From UBA4802 sp964509195 (GTDB taxonomy: Bacteria > Spirochaetota > UBA4802 > UB4802): 64,000 nucleotides of DNA. The notes below the pieces were generated by a model. The model was not told where the DNA came from and made no database searches. It saw only the letters and a list, made by a program, of their open reading frames with translations. Made by a program: the position numbers and the translations under genes. Positions 1 to 8,692 of this stretch are shown here, piece after piece. The stretch covers positions 1-64,000 of the forward strand of contig CAZDWJ010000003.1 in the NCBI GenBank assembly GCA_964509195.1, written 5' to 3'. Positions within the stretch are counted from its first letter, which is position 1; each line of letters opens with the position of its first letter.

Positions 1-38
1 AATTTTTTAATAATTACTGAATATTTTTATTGTATTAT

Positions 39-67
39 TTGTACTATTGATTTTTAATATATATAAA
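39..67 (+). promoter_or_regulatory. Candidate promoter of the outer-membrane-type gene
   Basis: TTGTAC at 39-44 and TATAAA at 62-67 are 17 bases apart, a sigma70-like arrangement. Transcription would start near base 74, just before the AGGAGG ribosome site at 86-91. The surrounding DNA is very AT-rich, so chance matches are easy. Confidence 0.4.
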
Positions 68-95
68 TTTTAAAAATATTTTATCAGGAGGTTTT

Positions 96-614
96 ATGAA
101 AAAGTTACTACTTGTGTTAATGGTAATTTTTACAGCTTCATCAGTATTTGCTGCTGGTATAGGCATTAAAGGCGGCTATTGTAAAATGTATGATGACTAT
201 GCTGATAATTATGATGATACGTGGAATATTGGTATTGTATTTGATATGGGTACATTTTTATTCAATAATTTGCAGTTCAGGCCGGGCATTGATTACCTAT
301 CACTTGAAAATGAAGATGAAAATGTTGAATATGCTGATGTGTATGGCATTCATTTAGATTGGTACTGGTTCTTTATGGGCAAAAAGCAGTTTTCCCCATT
401 CTTAGGGTTTGGCCCAGCATTGAATTACTATAACAAGGAAAATGATTCATCTAAAGGTGATTCAGATGCCGGACTTGAAGGATTTGCAGGTATTGATTTT
501 GATTTAGCAGGTCCCTGGAAACTCATGGTTGAGTTACGTTATCTATGGCATGATATAGCCGATAGAGATTCGACAATCGTAAAACTTAATGTTGGTTTAT
601 TGTACTATTTTTAA
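96..614 (+). CDS. Exported beta-barrel-like outer membrane protein
   Basis: The product (172 aa) starts with a clear signal peptide: two lysines, a hydrophobic stretch and an Ala-rich cleavage region ending near residue 20 (VFAAG). The mature part is small, rich in aromatic and glycine residues with alternating polar/hydrophobic strands, and ends in Tyr-Tyr-Phe; a terminal aromatic residue is the usual signature for outer membrane barrel insertion. It is the size of OmpA/OmpW-like or porin-like small barrels, but I see no motif naming a specific family. A strong AGGAGG lies 5 bases before the ATG. It stands alone, convergent with pyrE, sharing a hairpin terminator. The function is unknown; a role in surface structure is inferred only. 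Confidence 0.7.
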   Translation: MKKLLLVLMVIFTASSVFAAGIGIKGGYCKMYDDYADNYDDTWNIGIVFDMGTFLFNNLQFRPGIDYLSLENEDENVEYADVYGIHLDWYWFFMGKKQFSPFLGFGPALNYYNKENDSSKGDSDAGLEGFAGIDFDLAGPWKLMVELRYLWHDIADRDSTIVKLNVGLLYYF

Positions 615-621
615 TTATTAG

Positions 622-648
622 CAAAAGGGGCGATAACTCATCGCCCCT
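622..648 (-). terminator. Hairpin terminator between convergent genes
   Basis: An 8-bp perfect stem (AGGGGCGA/TCGCCCCT, 626-633 and 641-648) with a 7-base loop lies between the two stop codons. On the reverse strand it is followed by TTTT, so it best serves pyrE; it may also end the forward gene. Confidence 0.7.
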
Positions 649-654
649 CTGTTA

Positions 655-1215
655 TTACCCTAACCTTTTTTTATCAAAATCTGAACGCGTAAATAACGAT
701 AATACTTTTATTCCCTTCTCCTCTATTGCCTCTCGCCCACCTTCTTGTCGGTCAATGATAACTGCTGCTGCAATTACATTGAGTCCTGATTCGGTAAGGC
801 GCTCAATGGCTGTAATCGTGGAGCCACCAGTTGTAATGACATCATCAATGGCAATGACATTTTTTACGTTTGCAGTATTGCCTTCAATCCATTTCTGAGT
901 GCCGTGTTTCTTTGGCTCTTTGCGCACTATAAGCGGATACAAAACTTTCCCCTGAGAATATGCTTCCATTGCTGTGGAAAGAGAAATGGGGTCGGCTCCA
1001 AGTGTCAGCCCCCCAATAGCATCAGCCTGCAAATCCTTTATTAACTGGTACATACATTTACCTATTAAAATGCAGCCTTCGGGGTCAAGTGTAGTAGCTT
1101 TACAATCAAAGTAGTATGGACTTTGTTTACCGCTAACCAGAGTAAATGGAGGATTGTCTCTGTACATAAATGATTTTGCAAAAAGCAGTTCAAACAATCG
1201 ATCCTTGTGGTTCAT
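655..1215 (-). CDS. pyrE: Orotate phosphoribosyltransferase
   Basis: Joins orotate to PRPP to make orotidine 5'-phosphate, the fifth step of pyrimidine synthesis, in the cytosol. The PRPP-binding signature IDDVITTGGS is at residues 123-132, and the Lys-rich loop RKEPKKHG at 98-105 matches the flexible catalytic loop of the family. The length of 186 aa is normal for the short bacterial type. It is the last gene of a reverse operon; its ATG overlaps the rarA stop in an ATGA (1212-1215), which suggests translational coupling. No other pyr gene is in the window. Confidence 0.93.
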   Translation of the reverse strand: MNHKDRLFELLFAKSFMYRDNPPFTLVSGKQSPYYFDCKATTLDPEGCILIGKCMYQLIKDLQADAIGGLTLGADPISLSTAMEAYSQGKVLYPLIVRKEPKKHGTQKWIEGNTANVKNVIAIDDVITTGGSTITAIERLTESGLNVIAAAVIIDRQEGGREAIEEKGIKVLSLFTRSDFDKKRLG

Positions 1216-2519
1216 TCATCGTTCTCCTTCTTATATTTTTTAGGCCAGAGTTTACCAAGCCGATCTTTTATATTCTTCTCATTCCCTTCTTCAGAAGGCT
1301 TATAAAAAATCAAATCTTTTATTTTTTCTGGAAGATACTGTTCATCCACAAAATGGCCGGGATAATCGTGTGGGTATTTATACCCTTTTGCATACCCCAA
1401 CTGTTTCATAAGCTGTGTGGGAGCATTACGCAGGTACAATGGAATTTCGTGTAGTTGTGACACCACTTCTTTAGCATTCACCAGAGCCATATACGACGCA
1501 TTGCTTTTGGGGCAGCTTGCCAAAAATGTAGCCATATGGGCAAGGATTATTTCACATTCCGGAAGCCCCACATTTTTTACTGCAAGCATCCCTGATGTAG
1601 CAACAGTAAGTGCTAACGGGTAAGCATTCCCCACATCCTCGGATGCAAATATCACCATGCGACGTGCAATGAATTCAGGGTCCTCACCAGCAACAAGCAT
1701 ACGCGTCAGATAATACACCGCCGCATTGGGGTCAGAGCCTCGTAATGATTTTATAAAAGCGGAAATCGTATCATAATGTTTTTCACCAGCCTTATCGTAG
1801 GCAATGCTCTGTTCTTTGTAGGCTTCAAAAATTGTATCTTTGTCTATCGTTCCTTCACGCTTTAAAAAAACGGCAGCTTCAAGTATGTTGAGTGCTCGCC
1901 GTGCATCTCCCATCGCAAGTTGCACCAATACATCAATAGCATCAGAATCAAGTATAATTTTTTTGTGCGATAGTTCCTGGTCATTGGTCAATGCCGCATT
2001 AACTATCGCCTTTAAATCATCTTCTGTTAACGGATGTAACCGTAAAACACGAGTGCGCGATAACAATGGTGCAATGATGCTAAACGACGGGTTTTCTGTG
2101 GTTGCACCAATGAGGACAATGTCGCCATTTTCTACAGCTCCCAGGACTGCATCCTGCTGCGCCTTGTTGAAGCGGTGAATCTCATCTATGAACAGAAGAG
2201 TCTGTATCCCTGCCGCACGATTGGATTTGCCTTTGTCAATGACTTTGCGCACATCAGCAACTCCTGCCGATATCGCACTGATAAAATACGAATCCATATT
2301 ACATTCATGCGCTATGAGGCGTGCTAACGTAGTTTTGCCTGTTCCAGGATCGCCCCACAGAATGAGTGACAGAGCTTTTTTTTGCTCAAAAATTGAATAT
2401 AGTAATTTTCCCTTAGAAAGTAGATGTTTTTGTCCCACAAATTGTTCAATGGTAGTGGGACGCATACGCTCTGCCAATGGAATGTAGGTAGATTTGTCAA
2501 ATAAGCTCATGTTGTTCAC
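1212..2519 (-). CDS. rarA: Replication-associated recombination protein A (AAA+ ATPase)
   Basis: The MgsA/RarA/WRNIP1 family acts at stalled replication forks. Walker A GDPGTGKTT is at residues 56-64, Walker B is LLFIDEIHRF, and a sensor-1 stretch GATTENPSF follows. The C-terminal tetramerisation region contains family blocks such as RGSDPNAAVYYL and ASEDVGNA. The length of 435 aa is typical. A second Met at codon 4 is an alternative start. The start overlaps the icmF stop by 4 bases and the end overlaps pyrE by 4, so all three are probably translated from one message. A link between this repair factor and acyl-CoA metabolism is not obvious. Confidence 0.93.
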   Translation of the reverse strand: MNNMSLFDKSTYIPLAERMRPTTIEQFVGQKHLLSKGKLLYSIFEQKKALSLILWGDPGTGKTTLARLIAHECNMDSYFISAISAGVADVRKVIDKGKSNRAAGIQTLLFIDEIHRFNKAQQDAVLGAVENGDIVLIGATTENPSFSIIAPLLSRTRVLRLHPLTEDDLKAIVNAALTNDQELSHKKIILDSDAIDVLVQLAMGDARRALNILEAAVFLKREGTIDKDTIFEAYKEQSIAYDKAGEKHYDTISAFIKSLRGSDPNAAVYYLTRMLVAGEDPEFIARRMVIFASEDVGNAYPLALTVATSGMLAVKNVGLPECEIILAHMATFLASCPKSNASYMALVNAKEVVSQLHEIPLYLRNAPTQLMKQLGYAKGYKYPHDYPGHFVDEQYLPEKIKDLIFYKPSEEGNEKNIKDRLGKLWPKKYKKENDE

Positions 2520-5500
2520 ATACTACGCCTGTACATACCACCAACGTTGTACAGTGTGCCAGTTAACTGGCCCAATGAACAATATTTTGCAACATCCATT
2601 AATGTTTCAAACACATTTTCATGCTGTTTCACAGCGCTTTTTAATTTTTCTAAAGCTTTATCAGCTTCTCTTTTCCACACTGCATGAAAGGCATCCAGCG
2701 ATTGTAGCTGGAGATTCTTTTCCTCGGGAGTTGCACGCACCACCTCATCAGGAATTTGTATGGGACTACCATTTTTAGAAAGAAATGTATTCACACCAAT
2801 GATAGGCAAATCACCTGACATCTTTTTATTTTCATAATACAGCGATTCTTCCTGTATTTTGTTACGCTGATACATTGTTTCCATTGCACCAAGTACACCA
2901 CCGCGTGCACTGATATTATCAAATTCAGCAAGCACTGCCTCTTCCACAAGATTGGTAAGTTCTTCAATGATAAAAGATCCCTGCAGTGGATTCTGATTTT
3001 TTGCCAATCCATATTCTTGATTGATAATCATCTGTATTGCAAGGGCTCTGCGCACTGATTCTTCTGTTGGGGTGGTAATTGCCTCATCGTACGAATTGGT
3101 ATGCAGTGAGTTACAGTTATCATATATAGCATACAGCGCCTGTAATGTAGTGCGGATGTCGTTGAATTCAATCTCCTGTGAGTGCAGCGATCGGCCTGAA
3201 GTTTGTATATGGTACTTTAGCAACTGTGAACGATCATTTGCACCATATTTAAGCTTCATAGCTTTTGCCCAGATTCTTCGTGCAACTCTTCCAATTACGG
3301 AATACTCAGGATCAAGTCCGTTTGAAAAGAAAAACGACAAATTTGGTCCAAAGTCATCAATGTGTAGACCTCGTGCCAGGTAATATTCTACATAGGTAAA
3401 ACCATTTGCCAGCGTAAATGCCAGCTGTGTTATTGGATTAGCACCAGCTTCAGCAATATGGTATCCGGAAATAGACACAGAATAAAAATTATTAATTTTC
3501 TTTTTAACAAAATATTCCTGCATATCGCCCATAAGTTTTAAGGCAAAATCAATAGAAAATATGCAGGTATTTTGAGCCTGTTCCTCTTTAAGGATATCAG
3601 CCTGCACTGTCCCACGTACAGTTTGCAAAGTATGTTTTTTAATATTATGGTACACATCAGCGGGCACCACCATATCACCAGGAATGCCTAAAAGAAGCAA
3701 TCCCAGCCCATTGTGGCCATCTGGCAATTGTGCACGGTAAACAGGAACTGCAGCATTGCGTTCTCTATAAAAGCTTTCAACTTTAACTTTTACTTCATCC
3801 ACCAATCCATTTTCATGAATATACCTTTCGCATTCCTGATCTATTGCAGCATTAAAAAAGTATGCTGTCATGATTGGTGCAGGGCCATTGATGGTCATGC
3901 TTACCGATGTATTGGGGTTGGTTAACTTAAAACCTGAGTACAGCCGCTTCACATCGTCAAGCGTTGATATTGAAACACCCGAATTGCCTATTTTGCCATA
4001 GATATCGGGGCGTTTATCGGGATTAAACCCATACAGTGTCACCGAATCAAACGCCGTTGATAGCCGCACCGCTGGCATGCCGTACGAAAGATAGTGAAAG
4101 CGCTTATTGGTGCGTTCAGCTATTCCTTCTCCTGCAAACATTCGGGTAGGATTTTCATCCTCACGTTTAAATGGATATACTCCTGCAGTATAGGGGAACT
4201 CACCCGGCACATTTTCCTGCATGCTCCACGCAATAATATCGCCCCAGTTTTTAAATTTTGGCATACACACTTTGGGAATTTTTGTGTGCGATAGTGACTG
4301 TGTATAAGCCTTTATCTTAATTTCCTTTCCGCGCACTCTGTACGTATAGTATTCACCCTGATAATTTTTCTTTTTCTCTTCCCATTCCTGTAATATTGTT
4401 TTGCTTTCATCATCTAACGATGTGTATGCTTCCTGGAATTTTTGTTTTAGGTCATTAATTATCTTTGCATCACCATTATGTTTAGTATAATAATCGATGC
4501 TGTTTTGCAAGCTGAAACAGTACTCTGCCTTTACCGATTCTTCGTTTGTTTTTTGATTATACTTTCTAATTGTTTCAGTTATCTCAGAAAGATAGCGGCT
4601 GCGCTGAGGTGGTACAATGTATAAAATATCTTTTTTTTGCTTTTCAGCTGTGTATGGTAAAAACTTTGTTTTGCTTTGTGCATTTACCATTTCTATAAGA
4701 TAATTAAACAATACATTGACACCATCATCGTTAAACTGGCTTGCTATAGTCCCAAAGACAGGCATATCATCAGGGGACTTGTCAAACGCTTCTTTGTTTC
4801 GCTGCACTTGCTTTTTAACATCACGCAACGCATCAAGCGCTCCTAATTTGTCAAACTTATTTATGGCAACAATATCGGCATAATCTAGCATATCAATTTT
4901 TTCAAGCTGTGTTGCAGCACCATATTCTGGCGTCATGACATACAGTGAAATATCACTGTACTCAAGTACATCTGTTTGTGCCTGACCAATTCCGGATGTT
5001 TCAAGCAATATCAGGTCAAATCCAGCAAGCTTTAAAATATGTATTGCATCGTTGATATTATGCGATACTGAAGATTTTGAACCACGTGTTGCAAGTGAAC
5101 GCATATACACATTGGGATGATAGATGGCATTCATGCGTATTCTATCTCCCAATAGTGCACCGCCCGTTTTTTGACGTGTTGGGTCAACTGAAAGTATTGC
5201 AATAGTTTTATCAGGATTTGAGTGCTGTAAGCGCAGTACAAGTTCATCAATAAGGGATGATTTACCACTGCCGCCAGTGCCTGTGATTCCTACAACAATG
5301 GTGTCTTTATCTCTGGTTAATTTTTCCACGGATGCGATATCAGCTTTTACATTATCTCTGAAATTTTCACAGGCAGAGATAGCAGTTGCTATCGCCCGTA
5401 TATTTTTTTTCTTTATTCCTTCAATATCAATTTGGCGAATATTGCCAACCGGATAATCGCACTTTGACAGAAGATCATTGACCATGCCCTGTAGACCCAT

Positions 5501-5896
5501 TGCCCTTCCATCATCAGGCGAATAAATTTTGCAAATTCCATACTGTTCAAGCTCATGAATTTCGTGAGGTAAAATGGTGCCTCCGCCGCCTGCAAAAATT
5601 TTAATTGCGGAAGCAGTATGCTCTTTGAGCAAATCGTACATGTACTGCAAAAATTCAATGTGGCCACCTTGATATGAAGTGACCGCAATTGCCTGCACAT
5701 CCTCCTCAAGAGCACTTTTGACAATCTCCCACACCGAACGGTTGTGACCCAAGTGAATGACCTCAGTACCTGTGCCAATCATAATGCGGCGAAAAATGTT
5801 GATAGAAGCATCATGCCCATCAAAGAGTGACGCCGCAGTGACTATACGTACATGGTTCTTTAGCGTATACTTTTGAATAATTTCAGGATGTGTCAT
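2516..5896 (-). CDS. icmF: Fused isobutyryl-CoA mutase (IcmF type)
   Basis: A single 1126-aa chain combines the three parts of an adenosylcobalamin-dependent acyl-CoA mutase. Residues about 15-145 form the B12-binding domain with the DGHD motif (26-29, His28 as cobalt ligand) and a GGGG loop. Residues about 195-520 form a MeaB-like G-protein chaperone with P-loop GTGGSGKS (206-213) and NKFD. The rest is the TIM-barrel mutase domain, with VYPFKRE, MFAGEG and STAFDSVTLYG blocks that match IcmF rather than methylmalonyl-CoA mutase. It should interconvert isobutyryl-CoA and n-butyryl-CoA (some members act on pivalyl- or isovaleryl-CoA). GGGGG lies upstream of the ATG. First gene of the icmF-rarA-pyrE operon. 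Confidence 0.93.
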   Translation of the reverse strand: MTHPEIIQKYTLKNHVRIVTAASLFDGHDASINIFRRIMIGTGTEVIHLGHNRSVWEIVKSALEEDVQAIAVTSYQGGHIEFLQYMYDLLKEHTASAIKIFAGGGGTILPHEIHELEQYGICKIYSPDDGRAMGLQGMVNDLLSKCDYPVGNIRQIDIEGIKKKNIRAIATAISACENFRDNVKADIASVEKLTRDKDTIVVGITGTGGSGKSSLIDELVLRLQHSNPDKTIAILSVDPTRQKTGGALLGDRIRMNAIYHPNVYMRSLATRGSKSSVSHNINDAIHILKLAGFDLILLETSGIGQAQTDVLEYSDISLYVMTPEYGAATQLEKIDMLDYADIVAINKFDKLGALDALRDVKKQVQRNKEAFDKSPDDMPVFGTIASQFNDDGVNVLFNYLIEMVNAQSKTKFLPYTAEKQKKDILYIVPPQRSRYLSEITETIRKYNQKTNEESVKAEYCFSLQNSIDYYTKHNGDAKIINDLKQKFQEAYTSLDDESKTILQEWEEKKKNYQGEYYTYRVRGKEIKIKAYTQSLSHTKIPKVCMPKFKNWGDIIAWSMQENVPGEFPYTAGVYPFKREDENPTRMFAGEGIAERTNKRFHYLSYGMPAVRLSTAFDSVTLYGFNPDKRPDIYGKIGNSGVSISTLDDVKRLYSGFKLTNPNTSVSMTINGPAPIMTAYFFNAAIDQECERYIHENGLVDEVKVKVESFYRERNAAVPVYRAQLPDGHNGLGLLLLGIPGDMVVPADVYHNIKKHTLQTVRGTVQADILKEEQAQNTCIFSIDFALKLMGDMQEYFVKKKINNFYSVSISGYHIAEAGANPITQLAFTLANGFTYVEYYLARGLHIDDFGPNLSFFFSNGLDPEYSVIGRVARRIWAKAMKLKYGANDRSQLLKYHIQTSGRSLHSQEIEFNDIRTTLQALYAIYDNCNSLHTNSYDEAITTPTEESVRRALAIQMIINQEYGLAKNQNPLQGSFIIEELTNLVEEAVLAEFDNISARGGVLGAMETMYQRNKIQEESLYYENKKMSGDLPIIGVNTFLSKNGSPIQIPDEVVRATPEEKNLQLQSLDAFHAVWKREADKALEKLKSAVKQHENVFETLMDVAKYCSLGQLTGTLYNVGGMYRRSM

Positions 5897-6028
5897 AGAA
5901 CGACCAACCCCCTAATTGATTTTTGTGCATTATTATAATATATAATACAATATTACAATAAAATTTTGTTGATGGGTAGGAATTTATGAAGGGTTAAAGG
6001 CGTTTTTTGTATTTTTTATATCAAATTT
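5897..6028. other. Spacer upstream of icmF
   Basis: AT-rich spacer. On the reverse strand a TATAAT box precedes icmF, with a weak TTGTAA 15 bases further upstream, so the icmF promoter is probably here. I see no coding signal. Confidence 0.4.
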
Positions 6029-6172
6029 CTATTTAATAAAGTTTTCAACACATTGTTGAGCATGAAAACAAATGCTGTCTGTTACCGGGTTTTCATTATT
6101 ATACAAATCATGAGCTGCTTTCAAATCATTATTTGGTTTGATAATCCAATCGTTAATATCCCAATTATTCAT
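6029..6172 (-). pseudogene. Truncated HEPN-domain protein (N-terminal fragment)
   Basis: A 47-codon reverse frame begins with ATG at 6172 and ends in TAG. Its product contains KAAHDLY, then PVTDSICFHAQQCVENFIK. This matches the first two helices of HEPN-domain proteins (typically KAAxDL followed by DxxCFHAQQAAEKxxKA). Complete HEPN proteins run to about 120-140 aa, so it is cut short. I found no continuation in the other reverse frames. Its start overlaps the stop of a nucleotidyltransferase-like fragment, the normal arrangement of MNT/HEPN toxin-antitoxin pairs. Confidence 0.6.
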
Positions 6173-6273
6173 AACGGCATACCTTCTCTTACAGCATAAT
6201 AGATTAAATAAGCGATATTGTTTTCTCTGCTCTTCTTTATGTTATATGATTGAATGATTAGATCCGATGAAAT
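6169..6273 (-). pseudogene. C-terminal fragment of a MNT nucleotidyltransferase
   Basis: An open reverse frame of about 34 codons ends in TGA at 6169-6171, overlapping the HEPN-fragment ATG. The end ENNIAYLIYYAVREGMPL resembles the C-terminal tail of minimal nucleotidyltransferases (a run ending in REGxxLY). The frame is closed upstream by TGA at about 6274, so the catalytic GSxxxGxxxxxSDxD part is missing. An imperfect inverted repeat (6262-6272 and 6290-6300) sits at the broken edge. Identification rests on a short tail plus gene order. Confidence 0.45.
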
Positions 6274-6300
6274 TCATAACTTCACCAATCTTCGTCGGAT
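6262..6300. repeat. Imperfect inverted repeat at the edge of the MNT remnant
   Basis: Arms ATCCGATGAAA (6262-6272) and CTTCGTCGGAT (6290-6300) match in 9 of 11 positions with a 17-base loop. It may be a hairpin or a leftover of the event that truncated the MNT gene. Confidence 0.4.
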
Positions 6301-6318
6301 AAGTTATGCAATAAACAA

Positions 6319-6345
6319 AAAAATCCGGCGCATGCCGGATTTTTC
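6319..6345 (-). terminator. Terminator of rpsU (bidirectional form)
   Basis: AAAAATCCGGC, loop GCAT, GCCGGATTTTT: an 11-bp perfect stem with A and T tracts on both sides. It lies 23 bases past the rpsU stop. Confidence 0.85.
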
Positions 6346-6367
6346 TTGTTTCATGTAATGAGTAGCA

Positions 6368-6634
6368 CTATTCGTCCTGTAAAGAACCACCTCTGCCAGA
6401 AGGTTTTGCTACAAATCGGCGCTGCTTTGTCTGCGTTTCGAACCTGCGAATCTTTTTCATTCTACGGCGTTCGGCTTCTTCTTTTTTGCGCTTCTTTTCT
6501 TCGCTTGGCTTTTCATAGTATCTGCGCCTTTTGAGCTCTTTAAAGATACCCTCAAACGCCATGCGTTTCTTTAGATTCTTAAACGCGCGGTCTAAATCAC
6601 CTTCTGTTACCTCAACTTCTAAAGGTACTGGCAT
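6368..6634 (-). CDS. rpsU: Small ribosomal subunit protein bS21
   Basis: An 88-aa, highly basic protein. The family core is visible: an EGDLDRAFKNLKKR-like N-terminal helix followed by FKELKRRRYYEKPSEEKKRKK, as in bS21, which sits on the 30S platform near the anti-Shine-Dalgarno region. The tail is longer than the 70 aa of Escherichia coli S21, as in many other phyla. The gene is monocistronic, with a terminator behind it and about 300 bases of free sequence before it. Confidence 0.92.
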   Translation of the reverse strand: MPVPLEVEVTEGDLDRAFKNLKKRMAFEGIFKELKRRRYYEKPSEEKKRKKEEAERRRMKKIRRFETQTKQRRFVAKPSGRGGSLQDE

Positions 6635-6940
6635 TTCTTAAATCACATCCCTTCTTGTTATTATTGTAGTATTTTGTAAGAATTAACAATAGTAATATAG
6701 CAGTTGAATTGTCAAGATAAAAAATAATTGTTATTATGCTTCTGGTATTTCTTTTGGTTACCATAACTTTTCATTTCATACTTACTCAATGACTATTAAA
6801 TAATTCATTATTTTTTTGTTAAATGATCTTTTTTTCATATATAGCTTTACGTTTATGTAAAATAGTACTTTACACTATCAATCAATCAAAGTAATAACAT
6901 GGTATAAAGTATTTAATAATAATTAACATATTGTATATTT
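6635..6940. other. Spacer between divergent rpsU and lipoprotein genes
   Basis: AT-rich, about 300 bases. The reverse strand has a TTGACA at 6709-6714 with TACTAT 15 bases downstream, a possible rpsU promoter with short spacing. I see no RNA gene or frame. Confidence 0.35.
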
Positions 6941-7429
6941 ATGAAGATTAATCATACTCCTGCTATAATTCTGTTATACATTTTTTTACTCTTAACCTGC
7001 AGTAAACAGGTACAGAAATCAGCGCCTCCTGAACAGTCACAACTTCCTGATATTACATATACTACAATAACCCTGGAATGCATACAAAAATATAACAAGG
7101 GCTACCCTTTTGTGGAGCTATCGCTCATAATTGAAAATACTGCTGAACGGTATTACATAGCTACGGTGTATGGTCAAATACACAAGACTTATACATTTCC
7201 ACTACCGATATTTGCTCCACCGCATGCAATATCTGGCGTATCCATACAGAATAACAATACAATGCATCATTTTTTTGTATGTACGCACACAGGTTCAGAA
7301 ACAATTGCAGTGAAGTCACTGGCGGAAAAACAATCGAAAAACTATACTAATCTTACAAATTATACAACAATTATAAAAATACCGGTAACGATACATAATG
7401 CTACCAAAGCTAATGTTATAGTAAAATGA
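6941..7429 (+). CDS. Putative lipoprotein of unknown function
   Basis: The 162-aa product has a short basic start, a hydrophobic core and a lipobox-like LLLTC near residue 20, so it is probably a lipid-anchored envelope protein cleaved before the cysteine. The mature part is beta-rich with no recognised motif. There is no clear Shine-Dalgarno sequence. It stands between rpsU and a sugar kinase with no tight coupling. Function not recognised. Confidence 0.5.
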   Translation: MKINHTPAIILLYIFLLLTCSKQVQKSAPPEQSQLPDITYTTITLECIQKYNKGYPFVELSLIIENTAERYYIATVYGQIHKTYTFPLPIFAPPHAISGVSIQNNNTMHHFFVCTHTGSETIAVKSLAEKQSKNYTNLTNYTTIIKIPVTIHNATKANVIVK

Positions 7430-7573
7430 TAGTGAAAATCCATTATATAACGCTCAGGCGTTAGATACAAAAATCCTACATAAACACAATCACAATCACT
7501 AACACTAAAAAATGATTGCCCTCACACGGTTTTGTTGTACAATTCGGCACATTATATAGCTATGGACTGCACT

Positions 7574-8536
7574 ATGATTATTGGGCTTGATATTGGCGGC
7601 ACAAACATTAAAGGCGTTATTGTCGATAGCACCGGCGTTATACGTGCACATATACAGGTACCCACGGGAACTATTGCTGAAACCGAAAAGAATATTTTGC
7701 AATGCATTGATTCCTTGCTTAAGCTATCGCACAATAAAAAAAAGGACATTGAGGTGATAGGCATAGGCTCGGCAGGCGCCATAGATAAACACAAAGGCAT
7801 AGTAATCACAAGCCCCAACATCCCATGGTGGAAGAACTACCCATTGGTGCAAAAGCTGCATCAGTTAACCGGATACAGGATATTATTAGAAAACGATGCC
7901 AACTGTGCGGTGTTTGGTGAACTGTGGCTTGGCAATGGAAAACATTTTGCTAACTGGATAATGCTGACACTGGGCACGGGGATTGGCGGTGGCGCAGTTA
8001 TTAATGGCGTTCCGTACACTGGCAAAGCTGGTAGCGCCATGGAGTTTGGACATACAACAATTGATTATAATGGATTATTGTGTAAATGCGGACGTAAAGG
8101 CTGCCTTGAGTGCTATGGTTCTGCAAGTGCAGTTGTAAATTTTACCAAAAGCCATTTGAGTATGTATCCTGATTCTACAATTGGTGTGCGTATACAACAC
8201 GAAACGCTTACTGCAAAACTGGTGTTCCAGGAAGCAAAAAATGGTGACCCACTTGCACTGTATATTTTTAATTTAATTGGTACGTATTTAGGGATTGGGA
8301 TTGCAAATTTAATCAATATATTCAATCCTGAGGCTGTAATACTTGGTGGTGGATTATCAGCGGCTCATGAATTTTTTATGCCACAAATCAAAAAAGGCGT
8401 GCAATCTCTTGCATTAAGCGGTATGAAGGAAGACGTACAGTTCCTTGTCACCTCACACGGTGATTACACCGCAGCAATAGGAGCGGCAAAATATGCATGG
8501 GATAATTCAAAAAAATGGGGATACCACAATAACTAA
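7574..8536 (+). CDS. ROK-family sugar kinase (glucokinase-like)
   Basis: Phosphorylates a hexose or amino sugar with ATP in the cytosol. From the ATG at 7574 the product begins MIIGLDIGGTNIKG, the phosphate-1 motif at the expected position; two upstream in-frame starts (7532, 7562) would add residues unlike the family. Further marks are ENDAN (substrate site), LGTGIGGG, EFGH and the zinc-binding CKCGRKGCLEC near residues 170-180, which defines ROK kinases rather than hexokinases. No DNA-binding domain is present, so it is a kinase and not a ROK repressor. The length of 320 aa fits glucokinase GlcK. The exact sugar cannot be read. No ribosome site is obvious. Confidence 0.85.
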   Translation: MIIGLDIGGTNIKGVIVDSTGVIRAHIQVPTGTIAETEKNILQCIDSLLKLSHNKKKDIEVIGIGSAGAIDKHKGIVITSPNIPWWKNYPLVQKLHQLTGYRILLENDANCAVFGELWLGNGKHFANWIMLTLGTGIGGGAVINGVPYTGKAGSAMEFGHTTIDYNGLLCKCGRKGCLECYGSASAVVNFTKSHLSMYPDSTIGVRIQHETLTAKLVFQEAKNGDPLALYIFNLIGTYLGIGIANLINIFNPEAVILGGGLSAAHEFFMPQIKKGVQSLALSGMKEDVQFLVTSHGDYTAAIGAAKYAWDNSKKWGYHNN

Positions 8537-8597
8537 AGCATTATGATAGTAACTTTGAAGCAGTATAAACAGTAGGTAAATATTTACCATTATTAAA

Positions 8598-8629
8598 AAA
8601 CCATCTTTTTTAATAAGTAGATGGTGTTT
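8598..8629 (+). terminator. Weak terminator after the sugar kinase
   Basis: AAACCATCT and AGATGGTGTTT form a roughly 9-bp stem around a T-rich loop. The trailing T run is short, so the call is tentative. Confidence 0.4.
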
Positions 8630-8692
8630 AATACCTCGATGCATTAGTAATGGTGATGTTAAAGAAAAAATTCATTTTTTAAGGAGGCCAAC

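Noticed and set aside
1840..2487. Forward frames opposite rarA
   Set aside because: Both are antisense to a clear AAA+ gene and have no motifs.
2516..2519. The findings entry with start 2516 and end 1215
   Set aside because: Its coordinates are reversed and it carries no content; the entry at 655-5896 is the valid one.
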